Assembly: GCF_900269665.1 (NCBI RefSeq)
Contig: NZ_LT985361.1
Location: 298,557 to 362,556 of the forward strand
Direction: 5' to 3'
DNA length: 64,000 bases
From: Nocardia suismassiliense
Lineage (GTDB): Bacteria > Actinomycetota > Actinomycetes > Mycobacteriales > Mycobacteriaceae
Part shown: one piece after another, positions 22,546-31,425 of the stretch
Position numbering within the stretch: position 1 is the stretch's first letter
How the letters are laid out: each line of letters starts with the position of its first letter
Position numbers and translations under genes: made by a program
The notes under the pieces: model-generated
The model's input: the letters and a program-made list of their open reading frames with translations, nothing else
What the model was told of the DNA's origin: nothing
Database searches by the model: none

Positions 22546-25416
22546 GTGGTGACCAAGGACCGGATGGTGGCGGCGCTGGGGAGCAGGCTCAGCGGTGAGG
22601 TCGACGCGTCCGAACGCCGACGGGCCGAGTATTCGTCCGATGCCTCCAACTATCGGGTGCCGCCACGAGCAGTGGTGTTTCCGCGCACGGACCAGGATGT
22701 GGCGGTCACGTTGGAATTCGCCAGAGACAACGGACTGTCGGTGACCGCGCGTGGCGGCGGGACCTCGGTCGCGGGCAATGCGATCGGGCCGGGGCTGGTG
22801 CTCGACTTCAGCAGACACATGAACGGCATCCTGGAAGTGGATCCGCAGGCCCTGGTGGCCCGGGTGCAACCCGGTGTCGTGCTGTCGGAATTGCAGCGCG
22901 CGGCCCGGCCGCACGGGCTGCGGTTCGGGCCGGATCCGTCGACGCAGAACCGCTGCACCCTGGGCGGCATGATCGGCAACAATGCCTGCGGCCCGCGCGC
23001 GGTCGCCTGGGGTCGCACCTCGGACACTGTGCGGGAACTGCGGATTCTCGACGGGATGGGCGTCGAGCGGACGCTCGCGCACGACCTGTCGGTGCTGCCG
23101 GGACTCGCCGAGTTCACCCGGGCGAACCTCGCGGTACTGCGCACCGACCTGGGCCGTTTCGAACGCCAGGCCTCCGGCTACGGGCTGGAACATCTACTGC
23201 CCGAACGCGGTTCGGCGGTGGCGAAGGCGTTCGTCGGGTCCGAGGGCACCTGCGGGTTGCTGCTCGACGCGACCGTCGACCTGGTGCCGCTCCCGAAGGC
23301 GGCCGTGCTGACGGTGCTCGGCTACCCCGACATCGCCACCGCCGCCGACGATGTCGCCGCGGTGATGGCGTGCAAGCCCACTGCGGTCGAGGGTATCGAC
23401 GCCCGGCTGGTCGATACGGTCCGTGCCCATCGCGGCACCGTGCCCGAACTGCCGCGCGGCGGCGGCTGGCTGTTCGTGGAGACCACCGGCGACACACCCG
23501 CCGAAGCTTTGGCAGGGGCCGAACAGCTGCGCCGGTCGGCCGACGCGCTGGACTCCCGCATTGTCACCGATCCCGCTGCCGCGGCGGCACTCTGGCATAT
23601 CCGCGCGGACGGCGCGGGCCTGGCCGGTCGCACGCCGGACGGGCAGCCGGCCTGGCCGGGCTGGGAGGACGCGGCGGTGCCGCCGGAACGGCTCGGCGCC
23701 TATCTGCGCGATTTCGGCGACCTTACGCGCGCGCACGGCGTGGACGGCTTGCTGTACGGCCACATCGGTGACGGCTGTATCCATGTGCGGCTCGATCTCC
23801 CGATCGCCGATGCGCCGCAACGGTTTCGGCGCTTCCTGTTCGACGCGGCGGAACTGGTTGTGCGGCACGGTGGTTCGCTCTCCGGTGAGCACGGGGACGG
23901 GCGGGCTCGCTCGGAGTTGCTCGCGCTCATGTACTCCCGGCCGGTGCTCGAGGTATTCGCCGGGTACAAAACGCTTTTCGATCCGCACGCGGTGTTGAAT
24001 CCCGGCGTTCTCGTCGCACCGCGACCGATCGACGCCGACCTGCGACTGGCCGGGTTGCCGCTCCTACCGCCGGCGGGGGGTTTCGCCTTCCCGCACGACC
24101 ACGGCGACCTGAGTACGGCGGTGCACCGCTGTGTCGGTGTCGGCAAGTGTCGTGCCGATACCAGCGCCGCCGGTGGTTTCATGTGCCCGTCTTATCTGGC
24201 CACCAAGGACGAGAAGGACAGCACCCGCGGCCGCGCCCGAGTGCTGCAAGAGGTGGTCCGCGGCGCGTTGCCGTGGTCGTCGGACGCGGTCGCGGAGTCG
24301 CTCGACCTGTGCTTGTCCTGCAAAGCATGTCGCTCCGACTGCCCGGCCGGCGTCGATGTCGCCACCTATAAAGCCGAGGCACTGTATCGCAGATACCGGC
24401 ACCGCCCGCGACCGCTCGATCACTACTCGCTGGGCTGGCTGCCGCGCTGGCTCGCGGTGGCGACCCGGCTGCCGCGCGCAGCCAACGCATTGGCGAATGT
24501 CTCGGTGCTGCGCCGAATCGGGTTGCGCGCCGCGGGGATCGACCCGCGCCGCGAGGTACCGCGACTGGCGGATCGCAGCTTTCGCCATATCTGGCGTGAC
24601 CTCGGCGGCGTAATCCCGCCCGCGGGGCCGGTAGGTCGACCGGAGGAGATCCAAGGCAACGTCGCGGCGGTCGAGACAGGGAGCCTGGTCGCCGGACCAC
24701 AAGCCGAGGGGAACCGGCCCGAGGGGATGCTGTGGATCGACACCTTCACCGACGCCTTCGACCCCGAGATTGCGCTGGCCGCAGCGCAATTGGTGCAGTC
24801 GCTCGGCTACCGGGTGCGTATCCCCGCCCGGCGGGTCTGCTGCGGACTCACCTGGATCAGCACCGGACAGCTCGACGGTGCCCGCGCGCGGCTGCGCGGC
24901 ACACTGGACGCGCTGGCCGAGCACGTGCACGCCGGCGGCATCGTGGTCGGACTGGAACCGTCCTGTACCGCGGTGCTGCGGTCGGATCTGCCCGAACTGC
25001 TACCGGAGGATCCGCGCGCGGCGGCCACGGCGCGGGCCGTGCGCACGCTCGCGGAGTTCCTGAGCGAACAACCGAACTGGCGGCCACCGCAATTGCCCGG
25101 ACGATCCGTGGTGGTCCAGCCGCATTGTCACCATCATGCGACGCTCGGCTTCGCGGCCGATCGCCAGTTGTTAACCACAATGGGAATGAATGTGACTGAG
25201 GTCACCGGATGTTGCGGTCTCGCGGGAAACTTCGGAATGCAGCGCGACCATTACGACATTTCGGTTGCGGTCGCCGAGAACGGTCTGCTGCCCGCGCTGC
25301 GGGCCGCCGAGGATGCCACCGTTTTCCTGGCGGACGGCTTCTCGTGCCGGACTCAAGCGGCGCAATTGGCGGGTCGCCGGAGCCGCCATCTGGCCCAATT
25401 CCTGTTGGAGCAGTGA
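22546..25416 (+). CDS. Fused FAD-binding/iron-sulfur 2-hydroxyacid dehydrogenase (YdiJ-like)
   Basis: A 956-residue fusion of GlcD-like and GlcF-like halves. Residues 35-230 are a PCMH-type FAD domain (VTARGGGTSVAGNAIGPGLV, TLGGMIGNNACGPRA, GSEGTCGLL); 230-500 the C-terminal oxidase domain with GHIGDGCIHVRLD and SGEHGDGRARS; then CxxxGxCR...CPSYLATKDE and CLSCKACRSDCP bind Fe-S clusters; two Cys-rich CCG-type motifs (RVCCGLTW, VTGCCGLAGNFG) close the protein. E. coli YdiJ, of the same architecture, oxidises D-2-hydroxyglutarate; that substrate or D-lactate is likely here. No ribosome site is clear, so GTG 22546 or 22549 is tentative. Confidence 0.85.
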   Translation: MVTKDRMVAALGSRLSGEVDASERRRAEYSSDASNYRVPPRAVVFPRTDQDVAVTLEFARDNGLSVTARGGGTSVAGNAIGPGLVLDFSRHMNGILEVDPQALVARVQPGVVLSELQRAARPHGLRFGPDPSTQNRCTLGGMIGNNACGPRAVAWGRTSDTVRELRILDGMGVERTLAHDLSVLPGLAEFTRANLAVLRTDLGRFERQASGYGLEHLLPERGSAVAKAFVGSEGTCGLLLDATVDLVPLPKAAVLTVLGYPDIATAADDVAAVMACKPTAVEGIDARLVDTVRAHRGTVPELPRGGGWLFVETTGDTPAEALAGAEQLRRSADALDSRIVTDPAAAAALWHIRADGAGLAGRTPDGQPAWPGWEDAAVPPERLGAYLRDFGDLTRAHGVDGLLYGHIGDGCIHVRLDLPIADAPQRFRRFLFDAAELVVRHGGSLSGEHGDGRARSELLALMYSRPVLEVFAGYKTLFDPHAVLNPGVLVAPRPIDADLRLAGLPLLPPAGGFAFPHDHGDLSTAVHRCVGVGKCRADTSAAGGFMCPSYLATKDEKDSTRGRARVLQEVVRGALPWSSDAVAESLDLCLSCKACRSDCPAGVDVATYKAEALYRRYRHRPRPLDHYSLGWLPRWLAVATRLPRAANALANVSVLRRIGLRAAGIDPRREVPRLADRSFRHIWRDLGGVIPPAGPVGRPEEIQGNVAAVETGSLVAGPQAEGNRPEGMLWIDTFTDAFDPEIALAAAQLVQSLGYRVRIPARRVCCGLTWISTGQLDGARARLRGTLDALAEHVHAGGIVVGLEPSCTAVLRSDLPELLPEDPRAAATARAVRTLAEFLSEQPNWRPPQLPGRSVVVQPHCHHHATLGFAADRQLLTTMGMNVTEVTGCCGLAGNFGMQRDHYDISVAVAENGLLPALRAAEDATVFLADGFSCRTQAAQLAGRRSRHLAQFLLEQ

Positions 25417-25422
25417 GGCTTT

Positions 25423-25460
25423 CGCGCACTCGCCGGACGCGCGGTCACGGCGAGTGCGCG
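25423..25460. terminator. Perfect hairpin between convergent genes
   Basis: CGCGCACTCGCCG at 25423-25435 pairs perfectly with 25448-25460. It starts 7 bases after the dehydrogenase stop and just after the end of the short peptide gene on the other strand. Confidence 0.75.
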
Positions 25461-25467
25461 GGCCGGG

Positions 25468-25572
25468 TCAGCTACCGAAGGGCAGGGTGCCGGGCGGAAT
25501 CTGGTAACCCGAACTACCTGCGGAAACACCGCCCCAGGCGGCGAGCAACCAGTTGAGCAAGTTGGTGATCAT
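25468..25572 (-). CDS. 34-residue hydrophobic peptide
   Basis: A very short gene with a strong ribosome site (GGAGGTATCGA before ATG). The product begins MITNLLNWLLAAWGGVSAG, an amphipathic or membrane-seeking helix, and ends in a Pro/Gly tail (IPPGTLPFGS). It is bounded by a perfect hairpin at its end. Short Trp-containing peptides of this shape are seen in Nocardia and Rhodococcus as far as I recall; no function can be stated. It could be a membrane peptide or a type I toxin-like product (speculative). Confidence 0.5.
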   Translation of the reverse strand: MITNLLNWLLAAWGGVSAGSSGYQIPPGTLPFGS

Positions 25573-25778
25573 TCGATACCTCCGTGTGGCGACTGCCAGC
25601 TGTTTGCCGATCGGAACCAATATCGCCACGTCCATTCTTCGCGTTACAAAATACCGGGGACCTGCGGTCATACGCATTCGGTATCGAATAGCGCTGAATT
25701 CCGTTGTCCGCGAAGACCTTCTCGACCGATCACGGACTGGCCGCATTGCACGCGGGTGCCATCGGGCAGAATGAGCCG

Positions 25779-26726
25779 ATGCGTAGCGCGATGGTCGAAC
25801 CGGTAGGTGATCCGACCGGTCTGACCAGAACCGTGACGTCCGACCGCCCGATCGACCTGGCGTGCACGATCGCGCCGCTGCGCCGCGGTGCGGGCGATCC
25901 GTGCCACCAGACCACCCGCGACGGCGCGCACTGGCACGCCTCCCGCATGTCGTCGGGCCCGGTCACCTACCGGCTGACCCAGGCCGGTCCGTGCGCGGTA
26001 AAGGGCAACGCCTGGGGACCCGGTGCCGAGGAGTTCCTGGACGGGCTCGACCACATGCTGTGCCTGGACGAGGACCTGGACGGCTTCGTCCCGGACCACC
26101 CGAAGCTGGTCGAGGCGCATCGCCGCTTCCCCGGTCTGCGGATGCTGCGCACCGGCCTGGTGTTCGAGGCGCTGGTGCCCGCGGTGCTCGAGCAGAAGGT
26201 GCACACCATCTCGGCGCGTGGTTCGTGGCGAAAGCTGGTGCGGCAGTTCGGTGATCCGGCCCCAGGGCCGGCGCCGGAGGGCCTGCGGCTGCCACCCGAT
26301 GCCGATACCTGGCGGCGGGTGCCGTCCTGGGCCTTCCATCGCGCCAATGTCGGTCCGCAGCGGGCGCAGACGATCGTGCGGGCCGCGCGGGTGGCGAGCT
26401 CACTGGAACGGGCAGCCGGTGTCGACCCGGCTGAGGCCGCCCGCAGGCTCCGGACGATCGCCGGCATCGGCGAGTGGACCGCCGCCGAGACCGCGCAGCG
26501 CGCGTTCGGTGACGCGGACGCGTTGTCGGTCGGCGATTTCCACCTCGCGGCCATCATCGGCTGGACCTTGCTGGGCCACCCGATCGACGACGACACGATG
26601 GTCGAATACCTGGCACCGCTGCGGCCGCACCGGTATCGGGCGGTCCGGCTGCTGGAGATCAGCGGTCAGGCGCACAAGCCGAAGTTCGGACCGCGCACGC
26701 CGCTCACCGATCACACCTGGCACTGA
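25779..26726 (+). CDS. DNA-3-methyladenine glycosylase, AlkA-like
   Basis: A 315-residue HhH-GPD superfamily base-excision enzyme. The helix-hairpin-helix is LRTIAGIGEWTAAETAQRAFG (split here at about residues 230-250), followed by ALSVGDFHL, whose Asp is the catalytic residue of the family. Upstream, VLEQKVHTISA matches the conserved LxQQ(V)-type helix. It removes alkylated purines such as 3-methyladenine from DNA. ATG 25779 is chosen as the first Met near the expected N-terminus; the ribosome site is weak and ATG 25791 is possible. It ends 16 bp from the convergent TetR gene. Confidence 0.82.
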   Translation: MRSAMVEPVGDPTGLTRTVTSDRPIDLACTIAPLRRGAGDPCHQTTRDGAHWHASRMSSGPVTYRLTQAGPCAVKGNAWGPGAEEFLDGLDHMLCLDEDLDGFVPDHPKLVEAHRRFPGLRMLRTGLVFEALVPAVLEQKVHTISARGSWRKLVRQFGDPAPGPAPEGLRLPPDADTWRRVPSWAFHRANVGPQRAQTIVRAARVASSLERAAGVDPAEAARRLRTIAGIGEWTAAETAQRAFGDADALSVGDFHLAAIIGWTLLGHPIDDDTMVEYLAPLRPHRYRAVRLLEISGQAHKPKFGPRTPLTDHTWH

Positions 26727-26742
26727 GCGCGTCGACCGCGCG

Positions 26743-27459
26743 TCAGCCGCGGCGGGCGTCGAGCCCGTCCAGCAGTCGGTCCAGGCCGTAGCGGAACTTC
26801 CGATCGCGGCGCTCGCTCGGGTCGGCGTCCCAATTCTCCTGCTGCGCCCTCGGATAGTTCTTGGCCGCCGCCTCGGCCGCAGGTCGCAGCGCGGCGACGA
26901 ACTCCTGCTCCGTTTGCCCGGAGCGCACGAGTAGCGCCAGCCAGGCCGCCTCACTGATGCCCATGCCGACGACGTAGCTCATCACCGCACTGAGCGCCTC
27001 GTCGGTCCCCGCCGCCGGAAACCCGCCCGCCTCGAACAGCCCGACCAGACCGTCGTTGAGTCGCATGACGTTCGGGCCGAGGTAGGACAACCCCACCTGA
27101 CCGAGCGTCGACGCCATCCACGGATGCCGCAGGATCATCCCGCGCAGGCTTTGCGCGCACTGCTCGGTGGCCGCGCGCCACGCCGTCGGGTCGGCGAGCT
27201 CGGGCACCCGGATCTCGCCGTAGACCTCGTCGACGACCAGCTCGATGAGCTCGTCGCGGTTGGCGACGTGCCGGTACAGCGACGTGGCACCCGCGTTCAG
27301 CCGGGCCCCGAGCTGACGCATGGTGAGCGCCTCCATGCCCTCGGCGTCCAGCAGGGCGACGGCCTCGGCCACGATCTGCTCCCTGGTCAGCGCAGGCTGC
27401 TCCCTGCCCTTGCGTGGACGGGTCCACACCGATCCGACCTGCTGTTTCTCGACGGCCAC
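26743..27459 (-). CDS. TetR-family repressor of the adjacent efflux gene
   Basis: A 238-residue TetR regulator. The DNA-binding domain spans residues 22-70 (LTREQIVAEAVALLDAEG, then LTMRQLGARLNAGATSLYRHV), and the C-terminal 150 residues resemble the tetracycline-repressor type ligand domain. GTG 27459 is preceded by GGAAGGA at six bases. It diverges from an MFS exporter across 126 bp that hold two inverted repeats, the standard arrangement for a drug-responsive repressor controlling its own gene and the pump. Confidence 0.88.
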   Translation of the reverse strand: MAVEKQQVGSVWTRPRKGREQPALTREQIVAEAVALLDAEGMEALTMRQLGARLNAGATSLYRHVANRDELIELVVDEVYGEIRVPELADPTAWRAATEQCAQSLRGMILRHPWMASTLGQVGLSYLGPNVMRLNDGLVGLFEAGGFPAAGTDEALSAVMSYVVGMGISEAAWLALLVRSGQTEQEFVAALRPAAEAAAKNYPRAQQENWDADPSERRDRKFRYGLDRLLDGLDARRG

Positions 27460-27497
27460 GTCGACTCCTTCCAGTTGCCCTCAGCGTAGCGCACGAT

Positions 27498-27513
27498 GTT
27501 CGCACTTGCGAAC
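27498..27513. promoter_or_regulatory. Inverted repeat, candidate TetR operator 1
   Basis: GTTCGC-ACTT-GCGAAC, perfect 6-bp arms, 38 bp from the repressor start codon in the divergent TetR/MFS promoter region. Confidence 0.6.
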
Positions 27514-27525
27514 GTCCGAACCTTG

Positions 27526-27562
27526 TGCGTACATTGTTCGCAACAGCAGAACGTTGTACGCA
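27526..27562. promoter_or_regulatory. Wider inverted repeat, candidate operator 2
   Basis: TGCGTAC at 27526-27532 is mirrored by GTACGCA at 27556-27562, with another GTTCGCAAC half-site between them (27536-27544). This makes several related half-sites in 65 bp upstream of the exporter. Confidence 0.45.
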
Positions 27563-27585
27563 ACGCCGTGAGAAGAGAGCTTCCG

Positions 27586-29097
27586 ATGAATCCGATCGAG
27601 ACCCGCAATCCGAAGCGCTGGTGGATTTTGATCGTGCTGTGCCTCAGCACGCTGGTCCTGGTCATCGACAATTTCGTGCTGGCCGTGGCGGTGCCGCCGC
27701 TGGCCGAGGACCTGAACGCCAGCGCCCAGGACATCCAGTGGATCCTGGATTCCTACATCCTGGTTTTCGCCGGTCTGCTGCTCACCTCGGGCAGCCTGGC
27801 CGACCGGTTCGGCAGGCGCCGGGTGATGATCATCGGGCTTGTTTTGTTCGGACTGGCCTCACTCGGCGCGACGCTGGCGTCGAGTCCGATCGAGTTGATC
27901 GTGGCCCGCACCGTGATGGGTATCGGTGGCGCACTGGTACTTCCGAGCACGCTGTCGATCCTGATCACCGTGTTCGACGATCAGGAGCGCCGTAAGGCGA
28001 TGAGCTTCTGGAGCGCCGCCTCGGTGCTCGGACTGGTCGGCGGGCCGGTGCTCGGCGGGGTGCTGATCGCGCACTTCTGGTGGGGCGCCGCGTTTTTGAT
28101 CAACATTCCGGTCGCGATCGTGGCGATCATCGCCGCGGTGGTGCTGATGCCGGAGTCCAAGGGGCCGTGGACCGCGCCCGACGTGCCCGGTGCGGTGCTG
28201 TCCATGGTCGGCATGACCGCGCTGGTGTGGACCATCATCGAATTCCCCAAGGGCGGTTTCGATCACGCGTCCACGCTGAGCACGCTGGCCATCGCGATCG
28301 TCGCTCTGGTCGCGTTCATCGTGTGGGAGAAGCGCGTCGAACACCCGATGGTCCCGCTCGACCTCTTCCGCAACCGTGACTTCACCGGCGGCAGCCTGTC
28401 GCTGACCCTGGTCCAGGTCGCCAACGGTGGTCTGCTGCTCGTCCTCACCCAGTACCTGCAGTTCGTGCTCGGCTACTCGCCGACCAAAGCGGGGCTGGCG
28501 TTCATTCCGATGATGGTGGCCTCCATCGCGTTCAACGGACTCGGCGCGAGTCTGGGCAACAAGGTCGGCAACCGCACACTCGCCGTCACCGGCATGCTCG
28601 TCTCGGCCGTCGGCCTCGGCCTGCTGGCCGGTCTGGCCGCGGACAGCGGTTTCGGCATGCTCGCCCTGGCGCTCGTCATCCTCGGTGCCGGTGCGGGACT
28701 GGCGCAGCCCGCGGCCATCGCCGCACTGATGGGCGCGGTGCCGCGGGAGCAGGCGGGGGTCGGGTCCGCGCTGAACGACACCATTCAGCAGGCGGGCGCC
28801 GCACTCGGCATCGCGGTGCTCGGCAGCATCCTGTCCAGCACCTACACCAGCGGCATGCCGGACTCCGCGCCCGCGGCCGCCAGGCACTCGATCGGTGACG
28901 CGCTGGCGCTGGCCGCGCGCACCGGCGACACCGCCTTGTTCGGCACCGCGCGGGAGGCGTTCACCGATGCCATGTCGGTCAGCTTCCTCGCGGGTGGTGT
29001 AGGCATCCTGGCCGGCGCGGTGGTTGCACTGGTCGTCATGCGCAACAAGAAGAACGCGACGGTGGACGCGTTGGACGAGGTCGCGCTCGTCGACTAG
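27586..29097 (+). CDS. MFS multidrug exporter, DHA2 (EmrB/QacA) type
   Basis: A 503-residue membrane transporter with about 14 hydrophobic segments, the DHA2 layout. Motif A is GSLADRFGRRRVM at about 66-78 and motif C is GLVGGPVLGGVL at about 148-159 (typical of proton antiporters). The family expels cationic or amphiphilic drugs and dyes in exchange for protons. ATG 27586 has AAGAGAG upstream. Paired divergently with the TetR gene and closed by a textbook terminator, it forms a self-contained resistance module. Confidence 0.9.
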   Translation: MNPIETRNPKRWWILIVLCLSTLVLVIDNFVLAVAVPPLAEDLNASAQDIQWILDSYILVFAGLLLTSGSLADRFGRRRVMIIGLVLFGLASLGATLASSPIELIVARTVMGIGGALVLPSTLSILITVFDDQERRKAMSFWSAASVLGLVGGPVLGGVLIAHFWWGAAFLINIPVAIVAIIAAVVLMPESKGPWTAPDVPGAVLSMVGMTALVWTIIEFPKGGFDHASTLSTLAIAIVALVAFIVWEKRVEHPMVPLDLFRNRDFTGGSLSLTLVQVANGGLLLVLTQYLQFVLGYSPTKAGLAFIPMMVASIAFNGLGASLGNKVGNRTLAVTGMLVSAVGLGLLAGLAADSGFGMLALALVILGAGAGLAQPAAIAALMGAVPREQAGVGSALNDTIQQAGAALGIAVLGSILSSTYTSGMPDSAPAAARHSIGDALALAARTGDTALFGTAREAFTDAMSVSFLAGGVGILAGAVVALVVMRNKKNATVDALDEVALVD

Positions 29098-29107
29098 GAC
29101 AACGGCG

Positions 29108-29143
29108 AAAGACCGGCTCGATTACTCGTCGAGCCGGTCTTTT
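29108..29143. terminator. Rho-independent terminator, bidirectional
   Basis: AAAGACCGGCTCGA at 29108-29121 pairs perfectly with 29129-29142 and runs into a T-run; the A-run on the other side lets it serve the convergent gene too. Confidence 0.9.
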
Positions 29144-29166
29144 CGCATCAATTGCGTGCTAGCCGT

Positions 29167-30147
29167 TCAGAATTCGCCGAGGACGTTGAACACGGTGCGA
29201 CCACTGTGGCTGCCCTGCTGGATGGCGTGCAGCACCTCGGCGGCATCGGTGATGGACGCGAAGTGGGTGAGCGACGAGAGGTGTTGCGGGCGCAGCTCGT
29301 TCGCGAGGCGGCCCCACAGCTCACGGCGCTTCTCGATCGGCAGGAAGACGGAGTCGATGCCGAGCAGGCTGACACCGCGCAGGATGAACGGCAGCACCGT
29401 GGTGGGCAGACCGGGGCCGCCGGTCAGACCACTGACCGCGACCGCACCGCCGTAACCGGTGGTGCTGAGCACATAAGCGAGCGACTTGCCGCCGACGCTG
29501 TCGACCGCGGCGGCCCAGCGGGCCTTGTTCAGCGGTCGCGGCTTCGCGTCGGGGTCCTCCGGCAGCCGGCCGATCACCTCGTTGGCGCCGATCTCGGCGA
29601 GCAGCTCGCCCGCGTCGGTCTTGCCGGTGGAGGCGATGATCTCGTAGCCGAGGCCGGACAGGATGTCGATGCTCACGCTGCCGACCCCGCCGGTCGCGCC
29701 GGTGACCAGCACCGCGCCCGTCTCCGGGGTGATGCCGTGGTCGAGCAGAGCCTGCACGCTCAGACCGGCGGTGAAGCCGGCGGTGCCGAGCGCGGCGGCG
29801 TCGCTGGGGCTCAGGCCGTCGAGCTTCACCACCCAGTCGGCGGGCACCCTGGCGTACTCGGCGAACCCGCCGTGGTGCGAGACGCCGATGTCGTACCCGT
29901 GCGCCACCACCAGGTCGCCCGGCGCGAAATCGTCGTCCTCGGACGAAACCACCTCGCCGGTGAGATCGATGCCGGGGATGATCGGATACTTGCGCACCAC
30001 CCCGCCACCGGGCGTGATCGCCAGCCCGTCCTTGTAGTTCGCGCTGGAGAAATGCACCTTGATCGTCACCTCGCCGGGCCCGAGGAAATCTTCCCCGACC
30101 TCCTGCTTGGTCAGCACGATCCCGCTGTCCGATTCATGCGCCACCAT
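29167..30147 (-). CDS. Medium-chain dehydrogenase/reductase, acrylyl-CoA reductase (AcuI/YhdH) type
   Basis: A 326-residue zinc-free MDR enzyme. FSSANYKDGLAITP (about 33-46), PGIDLTGEV and GDLVVAHGY are typical of the AcuI/YhdH branch; the NADPH fold is VLVTGATGGVGSVSIDIL at about 146-163. AcuI reduces acryloyl-CoA to propionyl-CoA and YhdH can act on acrolein-like substrates; detoxification of acryloyl-CoA is the inferred role. ATG 30147 is taken since GGAG lies nine bases upstream; an in-frame ATG at 30162 lacks a site. It is transcribed towards the MFS terminator. Confidence 0.85.
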   Translation of the reverse strand: MVAHESDSGIVLTKQEVGEDFLGPGEVTIKVHFSSANYKDGLAITPGGGVVRKYPIIPGIDLTGEVVSSEDDDFAPGDLVVAHGYDIGVSHHGGFAEYARVPADWVVKLDGLSPSDAAALGTAGFTAGLSVQALLDHGITPETGAVLVTGATGGVGSVSIDILSGLGYEIIASTGKTDAGELLAEIGANEVIGRLPEDPDAKPRPLNKARWAAAVDSVGGKSLAYVLSTTGYGGAVAVSGLTGGPGLPTTVLPFILRGVSLLGIDSVFLPIEKRRELWGRLANELRPQHLSSLTHFASITDAAEVLHAIQQGSHSGRTVFNVLGEF

Positions 30148-30226
30148 CGCCCAGAACTCCATGCGACGAGCATACGAGCGTCCGCCCGCGTCCGCGCGGC
30201 TCCCGACGTCCGCGCCGAGGGGGGGT

Positions 30227-31297
30227 CTACTCGGGGACGAGTTCGAGGCGGACGCCGAGCAGGCGGATCGGGCGGTCGAGCGGGAAGCGGTCGATGATGC
30301 GCAGGGCGGTGTCGGTGATCTCGGCGGGGTCGATGGTGGGCGTGGGTAGTTTTTCCTGCTTGCTACGGGTGTAGAAGGTGTTCGTGCGGACGGTGACCGA
30401 GACCCGGGTGCCGACCCGGCCCGCTTCGGCCATCTCCTCGGCGACCTCGGTGGCGAGGCGGGCCACCTGCGCGCGGATGTCGGCGGGGTCGGTGAGGTCG
30501 CGGGGGAAGGTCTCGGATTTGCTGCGGCCCACCGGGACCCGGGGTTCGGTGGTGACGTCGGTGTCGCCTTTGCCGTGACCGAGGACCCAGAGGTAAGGGC
30601 CGGTGGTCGGGCCGAATTCGGCGGCGAGGCGTTGCCGGTCGGCGGCCATCAGGTCGGTGACGGTGTGGATGCCGAGGTCGGCGAGGCGGGCGGCGATCCG
30701 AGTGCCGATGCCCCACAGGGCATTTGTCGGGCGGTGTGCCATCACCTCGGTCCAGTTCGCGGCGGTGAGGCGGAAGATGCCTGCGGCCGCGCCCGCGTCG
30801 GTGGCCGGTCCGGCGTCGGTCTTGCCCGTCGATTTGGCGAAGCCGGTGGCCAGTTTGGCGGTGAGCTTGTTGTCACCGATGCCGATCGCGCAGGTCAGTT
30901 CCAATTGCTCGATGGCGCTGCGTATCTCGCGGGCGAGGGCCTCGGGGTCCGCCGTGTCGGTGGCGAGAAAGGCCTCGTCCCAGCCCCACACCTCGACGCG
31001 GCCGGGAAAGGTCCGCAGCAGCGCCATGACCTCTTCCGACGCCTCCTCGTAACTGGCCATGTCCAAAGGCAGGAACACACCCTCCGGACACTTGCGCTGC
31101 GCGCTGCGCAGCGCCATCCCGGCGCGCACGCCGAACGCGCGCGCCGGATAGGACGCGCAGGTCACCACCTTGCGGGGCTCGGCGGGATCGCCGTTGCCGC
31201 CGACGATGACCGGCAGGCCGCGCAGCTCCGGGTGCCTGCGGAACTCCACCGCGGCCTGGAACTGATCGAGATCGACATGCAACAGCCACCTGGCCAT
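30227..31297 (-). CDS. dinB: Y-family DNA polymerase IV, DinB2-like, with glutamine at the steric gate
   Basis: A 356-residue translesion polymerase. Catalytic acids are Asp9 (HVDLDQF) and Asp107/Glu108 (WGWDEAF); the thumb HhH (NALWGIGTRIAARLADLG) and little-finger domain (SKSETFPRDL) follow. It lacks a C-terminal beta-clamp peptide that is obvious to me. The residue that normally blocks ribose 2'-OH (Tyr/Phe before Ala in DxFYA) is Gln14; mycobacterial DinB2, which has Leu14 here, readily uses ribonucleotides. The N-terminus MARWLLHVDLDQF also matches DinB2. It lies 79 bp after the preceding reductase region on the same strand; whether they share a transcript is unclear. Confidence 0.88.
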   Translation of the reverse strand: MARWLLHVDLDQFQAAVEFRRHPELRGLPVIVGGNGDPAEPRKVVTCASYPARAFGVRAGMALRSAQRKCPEGVFLPLDMASYEEASEEVMALLRTFPGRVEVWGWDEAFLATDTADPEALAREIRSAIEQLELTCAIGIGDNKLTAKLATGFAKSTGKTDAGPATDAGAAAGIFRLTAANWTEVMAHRPTNALWGIGTRIAARLADLGIHTVTDLMAADRQRLAAEFGPTTGPYLWVLGHGKGDTDVTTEPRVPVGRSKSETFPRDLTDPADIRAQVARLATEVAEEMAEAGRVGTRVSVTVRTNTFYTRSKQEKLPTPTIDPAEITDTALRIIDRFPLDRPIRLLGVRLELVPE

Positions 31298-31425
31298 ATG
31301 TCCGTCTTACCCCACGGGGGTGACAGACAGCCGGACTTCCGGCTCGATCGGGCGCTGACGGCGGTGTCTCGCACCGCGCCAGGTCGTACGATTTCGGGAG
31401 AACCACCACAAGGGGGAGCACGCCG

